This document shows positions 20,619 to 27,295 of a DNA stretch of 29,642 bases, piece after piece. A program made the translations under genes and the position numbers. Each line of letters starts with the position of its first letter. The first letter of the stretch is position 1. Under the pieces are notes generated by a model. That model saw only the letters and a list, made by a program, of their open reading frames with translations, was not told the DNA's origin and did not search any database. Where the stretch lies: the IMG/VR virus record IMGVR_UViG_3300030047_000097, positions 1-29,642 of that record. The stretch is one strand, 5' to 3'. This stretch comes from a virus.

Positions 20619-21050
20619 ATGGACACATTGAGAGAAAATATAAGAAAAAAAATGATTGAGAAGGGCCTAAACCCTTATACTCTTTCTGAAAAATCAGAGG
20701 TTCCACAACCTACGATTCAGCGATTTTTGAGTGGCAAACATGGCGATCCAAGATCAAGCACCATTCAAAAACTAGCTAAAGGACTTGATGCGACTGAAGC
20801 AGAATTAAGGGGTTTTGATAATGTGTTAGATAGTAGAATTAAAACCATTAATGAATTAATGAGTAAATTATCCAGTGAGCAAATTAGTAGCCTTGAATTA
20901 ATTATAAAATCAATGGTTAATCCTAAACATAATTCAAAAAACCCACCGGAACCCGAAAAAACCCAATTAACAAACGCCATGGAAGGCAGGCTCACACTAG
21001 CCCATGAGCCCGATTCAGAGACTTATGAGAGGATGGCTAATAAAAAATGA
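20619..21050 (+). CDS. Phage repressor (CI-like, short, no S24 domain)
   Basis: 143 aa from the ATG at 20619; a longer frame from 20457 is rejected because it runs through the operators and both promoters. The N-terminal HTH is MDTLRENIRKKMIEKGLNPY then LSEKSEVPQPTIQRFLSGKHGDP. The C-terminal part is a helical segment (KTINELMSKLSSEQISSLEL) and a Pro/Glu-rich tail, with no room for the ~110-aa Ser/Lys peptidase domain of lambda CI or LexA. It would bind the ATACG dyads as an oligomer and could not be cut after DNA damage. Its last codon overlaps the next start. Confidence 0.75.
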   Translation: MDTLRENIRKKMIEKGLNPYTLSEKSEVPQPTIQRFLSGKHGDPRSSTIQKLAKGLDATEAELRGFDNVLDSRIKTINELMSKLSSEQISSLELIIKSMVNPKHNSKNPPEPEKTQLTNAMEGRLTLAHEPDSETYERMANKK

Positions 21051-21277
21051 CTGATAATATAGACAATATTGTTTTAGAACATTTAAAACATATCAGAAAA
21101 TCACTTGAATCTTTAGATGAAAAAGTGGATATGCTGACAGGTCGCGTATCCTCAATAGAACAATCCACTGCATTTCTTCACGTTGATTTAGCACAAGTCA
21201 AAAGTCGGCTGGATAGCTTTTCAAAACGACTTGAGCGCATAGAGCGTCGCCTTGAGTTATCTGATAGCATAAATTAG
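21047..21277 (+). CDS. Coiled-coil protein coupled to the repressor, 76 aa
   Basis: Starts in an ATGA overlap with the repressor stop, so the two are made together. After NIDNIVLEHLKHIRKSLESL the whole sequence is a heptad coiled coil (DEKVDMLTGRVSSIEQSTAF, LDSFSKRLERIERRLE). There is no DNA-binding motif. It is transcribed with the repressor and could be a lysogenic accessory such as a repressor partner or exclusion factor. Its function is not known to me. A strong terminator follows at once. Confidence 0.6.
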   Translation: MTDNIDNIVLEHLKHIRKSLESLDEKVDMLTGRVSSIEQSTAFLHVDLAQVKSRLDSFSKRLERIERRLELSDSIN

Positions 21278-21301
21278 TAAATCTCAATACCTTATACAAT
21301 C

Positions 21302-21324
21302 AACCCGCCTGGTGCGGGTTTTTT
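21302..21324 (+). terminator. Rho-independent terminator of the repressor operon
   Basis: AACCCGC (21302-21308) pairs with GCGGGTT (21314-21320) over a 5-nt loop (CTGGT) and is followed by TTTT. This isolates the repressor operon from the early right promoter only ~65 bp further on. Confidence 0.85.
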
Positions 21325-21375
21325 ATTGCCCGAAATAAGGCGACTGGGTGTAATAATATTTATTTTCCCTAAATT

Positions 21376-21389
21376 ATACGATTACGTAT
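21376..21389. promoter_or_regulatory. Operator 3, ATACG-N4-CGTAT
   Basis: ATACGATTACGTAT, a perfect dyad like operator 1. It ends at the first base of the early right promoter -35. Confidence 0.75.
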
Positions 21390-21416
21390 TGATTAAAATA
21401 TACGATAGCGTATAAT
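21389..21416 (+). promoter_or_regulatory. Early right promoter
   Basis: TTGATT (21389-21394), 16-bp spacer, consensus TATAAT (21411-21416). Operator 3 touches the -35 and operator 4 overlaps the spacer and -10, so bound repressor would shut it. It should drive the exported protein, recombination genes and antirepressor downstream. The expected start is about 21423, giving a ~95-nt leader. Confidence 0.75.
21400..21413. promoter_or_regulatory. Operator 4, ATACG-N4-CGTAT
   Basis: ATACGATAGCGTAT, a perfect dyad 24 bp from operator 3 and overlapping the -10 of the early right promoter. Together the four sites form two pairs, as OL and OR do in lambda. Confidence 0.75.
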
Positions 21417-21438
21417 TACCCACACCGGAGCAAATTAT

Positions 21439-21469
21439 CCGTTAAATCGCCTCTCTCGATTTCTAACGG
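21439..21469 (+). other. Hairpin in the leader of the early right transcript
   Basis: CCGTTA-AATCG (21439-21449) pairs with CGATT-(TC)-TAACGG (21457-21469): an 11-bp stem with a 2-nt bulge and a CCTCTCT loop. It would lie at about +17 to +47 of the transcript, where antitermination sites (nut or put) occur in lambdoid phages. There is no T-run after it, so it is not a terminator. Confidence 0.45.
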
Positions 21470-21518
21470 CAGGTCTGTGAGATTCAGGCCATTCTTTTAA
21501 CTTCATAGGAAAAAGCAA

Positions 21519-21827
21519 ATGAACAAATTATTAACAGCCGCCATGATAGCCCTGATTTCAACGTCAGCAACCGCAGCAACCTTAAAAAAGGATTACCCTT
21601 TATGTACCACTGAGGACGCTTTTAAGGAAATGGTCCATGCCCTCGTAAAGCACGATGTAGAGCAATTTAAGGCGCTACTTCTAAACGGTTCGTGTGTCAT
21701 AACTACGGAGGGGGCCTTAAAGTACACCACGTTGGATCGTGGCCTGCTGGGAACGTCGAAAGTACGGATATACGGAAACGGAACAAACGCTATTGCATAC
21801 ACCAACTACGAAGCCCTGAACCATTAA
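21519..21827 (+). CDS. Exported early protein with Sec signal peptide, 102 aa
   Basis: AGGAA 7-9 nt before the ATG. The N-terminus MNKLLTAAMIALISTSATAA is a Sec signal with an AxA cleavage site. The mature part of about 82 residues contains YPLCTTEDAFKEMVHALVKH and LLNGSCVITTEGA, with two Cys that could pair in the periplasm. It is the first gene under the repressor-controlled early promoter, which suggests it acts at once after infection in the periplasm, for example to block other phages or alter the envelope. No family recognised; that role is inferred. Confidence 0.65.
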   Translation: MNKLLTAAMIALISTSATAATLKKDYPLCTTEDAFKEMVHALVKHDVEQFKALLLNGSCVITTEGALKYTTLDRGLLGTSKVRIYGNGTNAIAYTNYEALNH

Positions 21828-21855
21828 TTTTTAGAGTTTACACAGGAAAAAGCAA

Positions 21856-21993
21856 ATGAAACAACCCGACTGGGCTGACCGCTCCTGGCTGCTTGAACAA
21901 ACAACCCCTCTAAAAGCGGCTGACACCCGCGCTAAAACCCTAACTGCAATTATGCTTACGCTGATTGCAGCGGCATTGATAAAGGTGATTTGA
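21856..21993 (+). CDS. Small membrane protein, 45 aa, translationally coupled to exonuclease
   Basis: An ATG at 21856 preceded by AGGAAAAAGC, the same leader as the exported gene before it. Starts MKQPDWADRSWLLEQTTPLK and ends in a single hydrophobic span (TAIMLTLIAAALIKVI). The TGA overlaps the ATG of the YqaJ gene. It was missed by length-filtered gene finding. Type II (N-in) anchoring seems likely. Function unknown. Confidence 0.6.
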   Translation: MKQPDWADRSWLLEQTTPLKAADTRAKTLTAIMLTLIAAALIKVI

Positions 21994-22976
21994 TGGAACC
22001 CCAAGCAAATTATGAATTTTTACAAGCCCGTCAATCGGGCCTGGGCGGTTCTGATATTGGGGCGGTGATCGGCGTGAGCCAATATAAATCCGCCCTCGAT
22101 GTTTACTTCGACAAAACAGAACCCAAGCTGGAACAGGAGCATCAGGAGCATTTTTACTGGGGTCATGCACTCGAACAACCCATTGCTGAACGGTTTTCAA
22201 GGGAGCATCCTGATTTTGAAGTGATGCGTAACGTACCGATTGCCATGCACCCACAACATGAATGGATGCTGGCTAATGTGGATGGTCTTTTTGATGATGA
22301 CCAGGGTAATCGTGGCATTTTAGAGATCAAGACGGTTAACGCCTTCGCTAGCGATAGCTGGGGCTTTGAAAACAGTGACCAAGTGCCGCTGTCCTACGCC
22401 GCACAAGTGGCTTTTTATATGGCTGTCATGGACGCGGATTTTGCCATTATTGCCGCGCTGTTTGGTGGCAATTCTTACAAAGAATTCAGGATAGAACGGG
22501 ATCTGGAAATAGAAGCTGTTTTAATTCGGGAAGGCGGCGCATTTTGGCATAACCATGTTATCCCAAGGATACCGCCAGAACCCAAAACCGCTAACGATGT
22601 TGCCCGGTTGTTCAAGCACGACTTAGGCACGATCCTCGAAGCCGACGACAACCTCCTGAACCTTTGCCAAGAGATTAAGCGGCTTAAAACCGATGCCAAA
22701 GACTTGGACGGCCTGATTGTCGAGCTGACAACCAACTTAAAGAAAGTCATGGGCGATTCGGCGTTGTTACAGTATGCAGGCAGTACCATTTGCTCATGGA
22801 AGAATAATAAGGACTCAACGAAAGTAGGTTATGAAAAAGCCGTCGTTGATTTTACAGGTTGGCTAAACAGTTTTAAAAATAACCCGCAAATGGAAGGTAT
22901 CTCGGATGTTCTTACCCAATACCTACGTGAAAACACCAAGACTGTGCCTGGTATCAGGCCTTTACTCATTAAGTAG
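21993..22976 (+). CDS. YqaJ-family recombination exonuclease (lambda exo-like)
   Basis: 327 aa from the ATG at 21993 with AGGTGA 5 nt upstream. PD-(D/E)xK motifs: GLGGSDIGAVIG near the N-terminus, YWGHALEQPIAERF (Glu61), VDGLFDD (Asp98) and GILEIKT (Glu111, Lys113), so the active site is complete. It resects one strand of double-stranded DNA ends for the RecT annealase encoded next. Full length for the family. Together they form a Red-like recombination system. Confidence 0.88.
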   Translation: MEPQANYEFLQARQSGLGGSDIGAVIGVSQYKSALDVYFDKTEPKLEQEHQEHFYWGHALEQPIAERFSREHPDFEVMRNVPIAMHPQHEWMLANVDGLFDDDQGNRGILEIKTVNAFASDSWGFENSDQVPLSYAAQVAFYMAVMDADFAIIAALFGGNSYKEFRIERDLEIEAVLIREGGAFWHNHVIPRIPPEPKTANDVARLFKHDLGTILEADDNLLNLCQEIKRLKTDAKDLDGLIVELTTNLKKVMGDSALLQYAGSTICSWKNNKDSTKVGYEKAVVDFTGWLNSFKNNPQMEGISDVLTQYLRENTKTVPGIRPLLIK

Positions 22977-22985
22977 GAGTTTACC

Positions 22986-23168
22986 GTGAGCAGAAAAGAA
23001 GAATACGATTATGAGAATGATGTTTTTTATGATGTTTGGCGTTCCGGTGGAAATCCTGACAACCTTGATATGGACAGGGTTAATGATGATTACCATGACG
23101 GCTTAGATCATGAGCAATCAGCGAAAAAACATTTTGAACGTCAAAAAAATAACAATAGGAATTACTGA
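22986..23168 (+). CDS. Small acidic hypothetical protein between exonuclease and RecT, 60 aa
   Basis: GTG start at 22986 with TAGGAGT upstream. Composition is very polar: SRKEEYDYENDVFYDVWRSG, then acidic (DNLDMDRVNDDYHDG) and a basic end (KKHFERQKNNNRNY). No motifs or membrane segment. Position between exonuclease and annealase suggests a recombination accessory, or simply a variable early gene. Confidence 0.55.
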   Translation: MSRKEEYDYENDVFYDVWRSGGNPDNLDMDRVNDDYHDGLDHEQSAKKHFERQKNNNRNY

Positions 23169-23169
23169 T

Positions 23170-24408
23170 ATGTCAGCACAATTAAAGTCTGCCTTAATAA
23201 ATGGCAACAAGCCCCCCGTAAGACTCGCAGACCTGCCCCGTGCGGACCAGCTCAAGGCGGTGCTGTTACAGTCTAAACGGCAAATAACCTCGTTGCTGGA
23301 GGATGAAACCAAAGCCAACAAGTTTTTAGCGGCTTCCTTGGTGGTGGCTAATGACCCTGCCCTGCGTAATTGTTCACCGGAATCAATTGTCCAGTCATTA
23401 ATTGGCGTGGCGATGGCTAATCTTTCTGTCGATAAGAACCTTGGACAAGCGTATTTAATTGGCTATAAAGACCAGTGCACCCTACAACTGGGCTATAAAG
23501 GCTGGATTCAGTTGTTGTTTAGGGCTGGCTGGCTGGTTAAAGCCTTTCCTGTCTTTGATTGTGATGAATTTAGCATGGCCTGGGATGGCTGGGATAACCG
23601 GGTACAATTTACGCCTGATCTGGATGAACGCGATGAAGGTGATTCAGCGTGGTCCTATGCCCATTTACGCGGCGTTTTCGTCATTGCCCGTAACTCGGAC
23701 ACTAAGGACGAGTACAGCGTGTTCGTGGCTAAAAAAGTCATTGAGAAGTTGCGGCTAGTGTCTCCTAACCAACGCGGGGCGACTACCCCACAAGGCATCT
23801 GGAAAGATTGGTACATTGAAATGGCTATCGGAAAAGCCGTTAAAAAGCTGGCTAAACTGCTGCCTGTAGGCGATACCCGACAAGTTGCAACCGCGCTTGC
23901 CGTCGATGATAAGGCCGAAATAGGTAAAAAGGTAGACTACTCCAGTACGATTGAAAGCGGGATCGTCACAGAAATAAATGACGCGCCCATAGCCGAACCC
24001 GAACCTGAAGAAACCATCAATGAAGAAACCGGCGAAATCTATTCCATTCCTGATGATGAACTGCCGTTCGTTGAGCCATTACAAACACCACAAAAACCTG
24101 ACCCTTACGCATTAGGTAAAGTGCTGGCTACGATTCGCGAGGCTAAAACCGTTGAGGAGCAGGAGCTGGTACATATCGCCATGGCCGAACTGGACAACGA
24201 AGCCGGTAAGACCGCCAAGAACGCGTTTACCAAACGCCAAGCGGCTTTGAAGAAAGAAGCCAGGCCGGTTGATAAAAACTGGGCGTTTGAGATTGAATCC
24301 TGCAATGAAAAACAGGCCTTGATTGATCAAATTGAAATCATGTCGGATCACGATCAGGCTAAGTTCAGGCAATTGCTGGATGATAAGCTGGATTTTTTGA
24401 GGGATTGA
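23170..24408 (+). CDS. recT: RecT-family single-strand annealing protein
   Basis: 412 aa from the ATG at 23170, with AGGA about 9 nt upstream; a longer frame from 23110 overlaps the previous gene. Core RecT features are CSPESIVQSLIGVAMANLSV, the AYLIGYKDQCTLQLGYKGWI segment, ARNSDTKDEYSVFVAKKVIE and KAVKKLAKLLP. The C-terminal ~150 residues are an acidic linker and a helical extension not needed for annealing; the extension (ALGKVLATIREAKTVEEQEL) may bind a partner such as SSB or the exonuclease. It pairs with the YqaJ gene. Confidence 0.9.
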   Translation: MSAQLKSALINGNKPPVRLADLPRADQLKAVLLQSKRQITSLLEDETKANKFLAASLVVANDPALRNCSPESIVQSLIGVAMANLSVDKNLGQAYLIGYKDQCTLQLGYKGWIQLLFRAGWLVKAFPVFDCDEFSMAWDGWDNRVQFTPDLDERDEGDSAWSYAHLRGVFVIARNSDTKDEYSVFVAKKVIEKLRLVSPNQRGATTPQGIWKDWYIEMAIGKAVKKLAKLLPVGDTRQVATALAVDDKAEIGKKVDYSSTIESGIVTEINDAPIAEPEPEETINEETGEIYSIPDDELPFVEPLQTPQKPDPYALGKVLATIREAKTVEEQELVHIAMAELDNEAGKTAKNAFTKRQAALKKEARPVDKNWAFEIESCNEKQALIDQIEIMSDHDQAKFRQLLDDKLDFLRD

Positions 24409-24409
24409 T

Positions 24410-24637
24410 ATGGAAATACCAAAATTAGAAATATGGACAATCTACTTTAGCCCTAAAGATTTTCCGAATGAGTATGTGGCAAGAATGTTTGAACTTGACC
24501 AGCCGACAAAAAGTATTTTGAGAGCTTCAGGGCTTGAGGACTTGCGGGGAAAGATTCAAAACTACTCAGACCATGAGCTTGTTAGAATAAATCGTTCAGA
24601 AAATGACCATCGCAGCGTGATAGAAAGCTGGATTTGA
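24410..24637 (+). CDS. Hypothetical early protein, 75 aa
   Basis: Starts 1 nt after the RecT stop (TGATATG). Contains KLEIWTIYFSPKDFPNEYVA, then a helical part (LEDLRGKIQNYS). No Cys pairs or membrane segment. Similar short proteins are common after recT in phage early operons, but I do not recognise a named family. Confidence 0.5.
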   Translation: MEIPKLEIWTIYFSPKDFPNEYVARMFELDQPTKSILRASGLEDLRGKIQNYSDHELVRINRSENDHRSVIESWI

Positions 24638-24656
24638 GAGGTTGATAGACATCGCC

Positions 24657-25037
24657 ATGTACATAACCACCAAAGAAGCCGCCATTGCTTTGGGCGTGGC
24701 GCATGGAACCATTTCAAAAATGGCTAAGGCGGGACGCATACCGACTCCATGCGTGTTTGTGCTAAATAAAAATACAGGGCGACAAATCAAGGCCTATGAC
24801 AAAGCCGAGTTTATGGCCTGGGTTGCAACCAACCCAATCAAGCATTGTGGCTATAGGGACGCGGAAGAACGTCAAAAGCGGCTTAAAATTGTCAGCCAGC
24901 CGGTTTATTCAAAATCGGAAGACGATGTGTACTGCATCCAGAGAAAAGCCGAGCCGTTTGTTTATTCCGGGTATAAAAAATGGTGGATTCTTAATTTTAG
25001 ACCGGCGCTGTTAAACAGGGGATATTCGTATGATTGA
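24657..25037 (+). CDS. HTH protein with MerR/excisionase-like N-terminus
   Basis: 126 aa from the ATG at 24657 (a TTG at 24642 has its ribosome site too close). The N-terminal MYITTKEAAIALGVAHGTIS with KMAKAGRIPTP is a compact helix-turn-helix of the winged type, then strands (GRQIKAYDKAEFMAWVATNP). The C-terminal half is basic and aromatic (FVYSGYKKWWILNFRP). A DNA-binding regulator or recombination directionality factor is plausible, but a clearer excisionase candidate lies at 25795. Confidence 0.55.
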   Translation: MYITTKEAAIALGVAHGTISKMAKAGRIPTPCVFVLNKNTGRQIKAYDKAEFMAWVATNPIKHCGYRDAEERQKRLKIVSQPVYSKSEDDVYCIQRKAEPFVYSGYKKWWILNFRPALLNRGYSYD

Positions 25038-25061
25038 TTTTTATGAACAGTGGATAAATGT

Positions 25062-25739
25062 ATGAATGACGCAATACAAATACACGGCATAACCATCAAC
25101 GTCGATGCCGATAACCGCTATAGTCTTACCGACTTGTATAACGCCGCTAAAAAAATGGGATTGGCTGATGAAAGTGATAGACCGACCGATTGGCTAAGGA
25201 CAAAAACAGCTCAAAAGTATGTCGATTTTTTAGAAATTAACGGTGTAAATTCTCACTTTGGTGTGGGCATCCAGCCTATCGAAATAATTAAGGGTGGTGA
25301 GTTTTCAGGTACGTATGCGGTCAAAGATTTGGTATACAGTTACGCGATTTGGTTAAGCGTAGAGTTCCACCATGAAGTCATTCAAACCTACGATAAAAAA
25401 GTTACCGAAGAACACGCCCAACTCGAAGAACTACAAGCCAAACTAAAAACCTCTATCCCTAAAGACCCTAATTGTATTTCCAGCGTCATCGGCGGAAGTC
25501 CTCTTGAAGCCCATAAGTTTTTTAAAAAGATGGAAGTATTAGACTTGGTTAGAATAGAAATCGACTATAAACCCGTCTATAAAAAATTTATTACTGAAAA
25601 GGGTTGGGCTTACTTACAAGGCTACAGCAAGGATGGAATTGTACGAGTGGAACCGGAAATGCACAACGCGCTGATGGCGCTGGTGGCTAATTTTGGCAAG
25701 GGTAATCAGATTGATATGTTCGGTAGTTTAAAAGAATAA
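25062..25739 (+). CDS. KilA-N domain protein, probable antirepressor
   Basis: 225 aa from the ATG at 25062 (a GTG at 25050 is possible). Residues ~5-110 are the KilA-N fold: GITINVDADNRYSLTDLYNA, PTDWLRTKTAQKYVDFLE and a block containing SGTYAVKDLVYSYAIWLSVE. After a coiled linker (EHAQLEELQAKLKT) there is a C-terminal DNA/antirepressor-type domain (ISSVIGGSPLEAHKFFKKME, KGWAYLQGYSKDG). KilA-N proteins bind DNA and often counter phage repressors. Because the repressor here cannot self-cleave, this gene is the best candidate for the induction switch. It sits late in the repressed early operon. Confidence 0.75.
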   Translation: MNDAIQIHGITINVDADNRYSLTDLYNAAKKMGLADESDRPTDWLRTKTAQKYVDFLEINGVNSHFGVGIQPIEIIKGGEFSGTYAVKDLVYSYAIWLSVEFHHEVIQTYDKKVTEEHAQLEELQAKLKTSIPKDPNCISSVIGGSPLEAHKFFKKMEVLDLVRIEIDYKPVYKKFITEKGWAYLQGYSKDGIVRVEPEMHNALMALVANFGKGNQIDMFGSLKE

Positions 25740-25794
25740 ACGCCTGGAAAACAACCCACAGACCGACATTTTTGAAGAAGCGGTTATTTAGACT

Positions 25795-26019
25795 ATGCTT
25801 AAAATATTGCTTGATAAAGAAGAAACAGTCTCGGCGGTATCGCTCAGTATCAGCACGATTAACCGTCTGGTGATCGAGGGAAGATTCCCTAAGCCCGTGC
25901 GTGTAGGTACTCGGGTTCTATGGCGGCATTCTGAATTGGTCGAATGGTCTGAAAAGCTCGGTGATGGCGCTATGCTGGCTTCAGGAAAGAAACGTGGACG
26001 GCCACGCTTGGCAGTTTAG
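25795..26019 (+). CDS. AlpA-like excisionase / transcriptional regulator
   Basis: 74 aa. LLDKEETVSAVSLSISTINR, LVIEGRFPKPVRVGTRVLWR and HSELVEWSEKL are the complete AlpA/phage-Xis winged-helix pattern, ending in a basic tail (KKRGRPRLAV). Next to an integrase it most likely acts as recombination directionality factor. The stop overlaps the stop of the integrase gene on the other strand by 4 nt. The ribosome site is weak. Confidence 0.75.
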   Translation: MLKILLDKEETVSAVSLSISTINRLVIEGRFPKPVRVGTRVLWRHSELVEWSEKLGDGAMLASGKKRGRPRLAV

Positions 26020-27002
26020 CCCAGCTTGTTAGCTAGATCGTCTGGATTCAACCGCACATATTTAGACAGCATTTCAACGGTCTTATGGCCACCAATAGCT
26101 TTTAATTCCAGAATAGAAAGCCCTTTCTCGGCCATCCTTGAAAGTGCCTCATGGCGTAAGTCATGAAGATTCAACCCCGTAATACCCGCTTTACGACATG
26201 CTTTTAAAAACGCCTTGCTGTAATGGTCAGCCTGAAACTCAAACAATCGGCCATCCAACCGAAGTGGCAAGCTGTTAATCGCTTTAAGCGCCTCGGTTGA
26301 TAAGGGTACGTCACGCGATACCCCCCCTTTCGTTTCCGGTAAATAAGCCACTTTTCCCCTGATCCATTTACGCTGAAGTCCAACCAGCTCCCCGCGCCGC
26401 ATCGCGGTTTCAATGGCTAGCGTGACATAGGCTTTTAATTCTGCGGAGCAATTATTTAATATCAGTTGTTCCTCGCCTTCGTATAAGCGCCGATCCCGTG
26501 AGCTATTGGGTTTAGGTAGCCGTATCATGGCAACCGGATTAATCAGTGGCATCCCCCATTCCTTTATAGCAATAGTGAACACATGGGACAGGAAAGCCAG
26601 GTCTTTTGTTACCGTACTTCCACTGATACCTTCGGAAAGCCGTGTATCACGCCATATAGCCATATCAACTTGTCTGATAGTGCCTATCCCCTTACCTGCC
26701 AAGTGACTTTTTTTCCAAAGAGCAGTACGGTATTTTTCCCGAACCGCGCCCTTTTTTAACGGCATTATTTCAGATGCATAACGATCCAGGCATTCGGCCA
26801 ATGAGGTTGACAGGGTTTCGCGATTGTCCTGGTAGACACCGATACCCATATCGGATTCAATTTTTAAAGCCCATCGTTCGGCATCGCCTTTGGTGTTAAA
26901 CGTGCGTCCAATGCTTTTATGTCCCTTACGCCTGACTTGGCAATACCAGCCTGTTTTTTTTTGGGTGAATGTGGCGATTACTTTCTCCAAAATATTAGCC
27001 AA
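26016..27002 (-). CDS. int: Tyrosine-family phage integrase
   Basis: 328 aa from a TTG at 27002. N-terminal arm-type DNA-binding domain (GWYCQVRRKGHKSIGRTFNT, AERWALKIESDMG), SAM-like core-binding domain (~65-150), then the catalytic domain with Arg202 (ETAMRRGEL), His280/Arg283 (HDLRHEA), His306 (IGGHKT) and Tyr315 (SKYVRLNP): all catalytic residues present. It would recombine the attP core at 27113. The start is uncertain: TTG has no ribosome site, while GGAG precedes an ATC codon (26978) that would give ATFTQKKTG, a typical integrase N-terminus. It converges on the excisionase gene. Confidence 0.9.
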   Translation of the reverse strand: MANILEKVIATFTQKKTGWYCQVRRKGHKSIGRTFNTKGDAERWALKIESDMGIGVYQDNRETLSTSLAECLDRYASEIMPLKKGAVREKYRTALWKKSHLAGKGIGTIRQVDMAIWRDTRLSEGISGSTVTKDLAFLSHVFTIAIKEWGMPLINPVAMIRLPKPNSSRDRRLYEGEEQLILNNCSAELKAYVTLAIETAMRRGELVGLQRKWIRGKVAYLPETKGGVSRDVPLSTEALKAINSLPLRLDGRLFEFQADHYSKAFLKACRKAGITGLNLHDLRHEALSRMAEKGLSILELKAIGGHKTVEMLSKYVRLNPDDLANKLG

Positions 27003-27112
27003 GAGAGAAAATATAAACGCAAAAAAAATAACTGTAAATTTTCCTTAGTGCTTACAGAATGCTTTTTATGCCACGGTTATTTATTTTAGAATTTCTTAAC
27101 CCTTTGATTTTA

Positions 27113-27161
27113 TGGTGGCGATAGGTGGACTTGAACCACCGACCCCGGGGTTATGAATCCC
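27113..27161 (-). other. attP core: 3' half of a tRNA-Met gene
   Basis: On the minus strand the stretch runs from an anticodon-like TTCATAA loop through a T-arm (GGTGG-TTCAAGT-CCACC) to the acceptor end TATCGCC-A-CCA, all tRNA 3'-half features, with CAU anticodon. The 5' half is missing: the matching GGCGATA acceptor strand and D-arm are not present upstream. The anticodon stem has an A-C mismatch at its loop end. This is what a phage attachment core identical to a tRNA end looks like. The integrase gene is 111 bp away. Confidence 0.8.
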
Positions 27162-27176
27162 ACGACATAGATTGTT

Positions 27177-27189
27177 TATCAATTAGTTA
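27177..27189 (+). promoter_or_regulatory. IHF-type site in the attachment region
   Basis: TATCAATTAGTTA fits WATCAANNNNTTR exactly, 16 bp beyond the tRNA core. IHF bends attP DNA for many tyrosine integrases. Nearby, ATTGCTTCA is repeated at 27263-27271 and 27274-27282 and AGCAATAA/TTATTGCT is an inverted pair (27256-27263, 27272-27279): possible integrase arm sites. The gap 27003-27340 otherwise shows only this site, the core and a terminator. Confidence 0.5.
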
Positions 27190-27295
27190 AATCGTAGTTT
27201 ATTGATATTTATAAAGTTATTAATTTATTAGTATTCATGATTAAGCATCATAAAAAGCAATAATTGCTTCATTATTGCTTCACTATATTTCAGGC

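Noticed and set aside
25740-25794. Short open stretch (...NNPQTDIFEEAVI) before the excisionase
   Set aside because: No start codon in frame and only 18 codons; possibly a remnant, but not supported.
27113-27161. Complete tRNA gene
   Set aside because: Only the 3' half is present; there is no D-arm or 5' acceptor strand, so it is called an attachment core.
27241-27282. CRISPR or other repeat array
   Set aside because: Only two 9-bp direct repeats and one inverted pair near the attachment site; no regular spacers. No CRISPR array was seen anywhere in the window.
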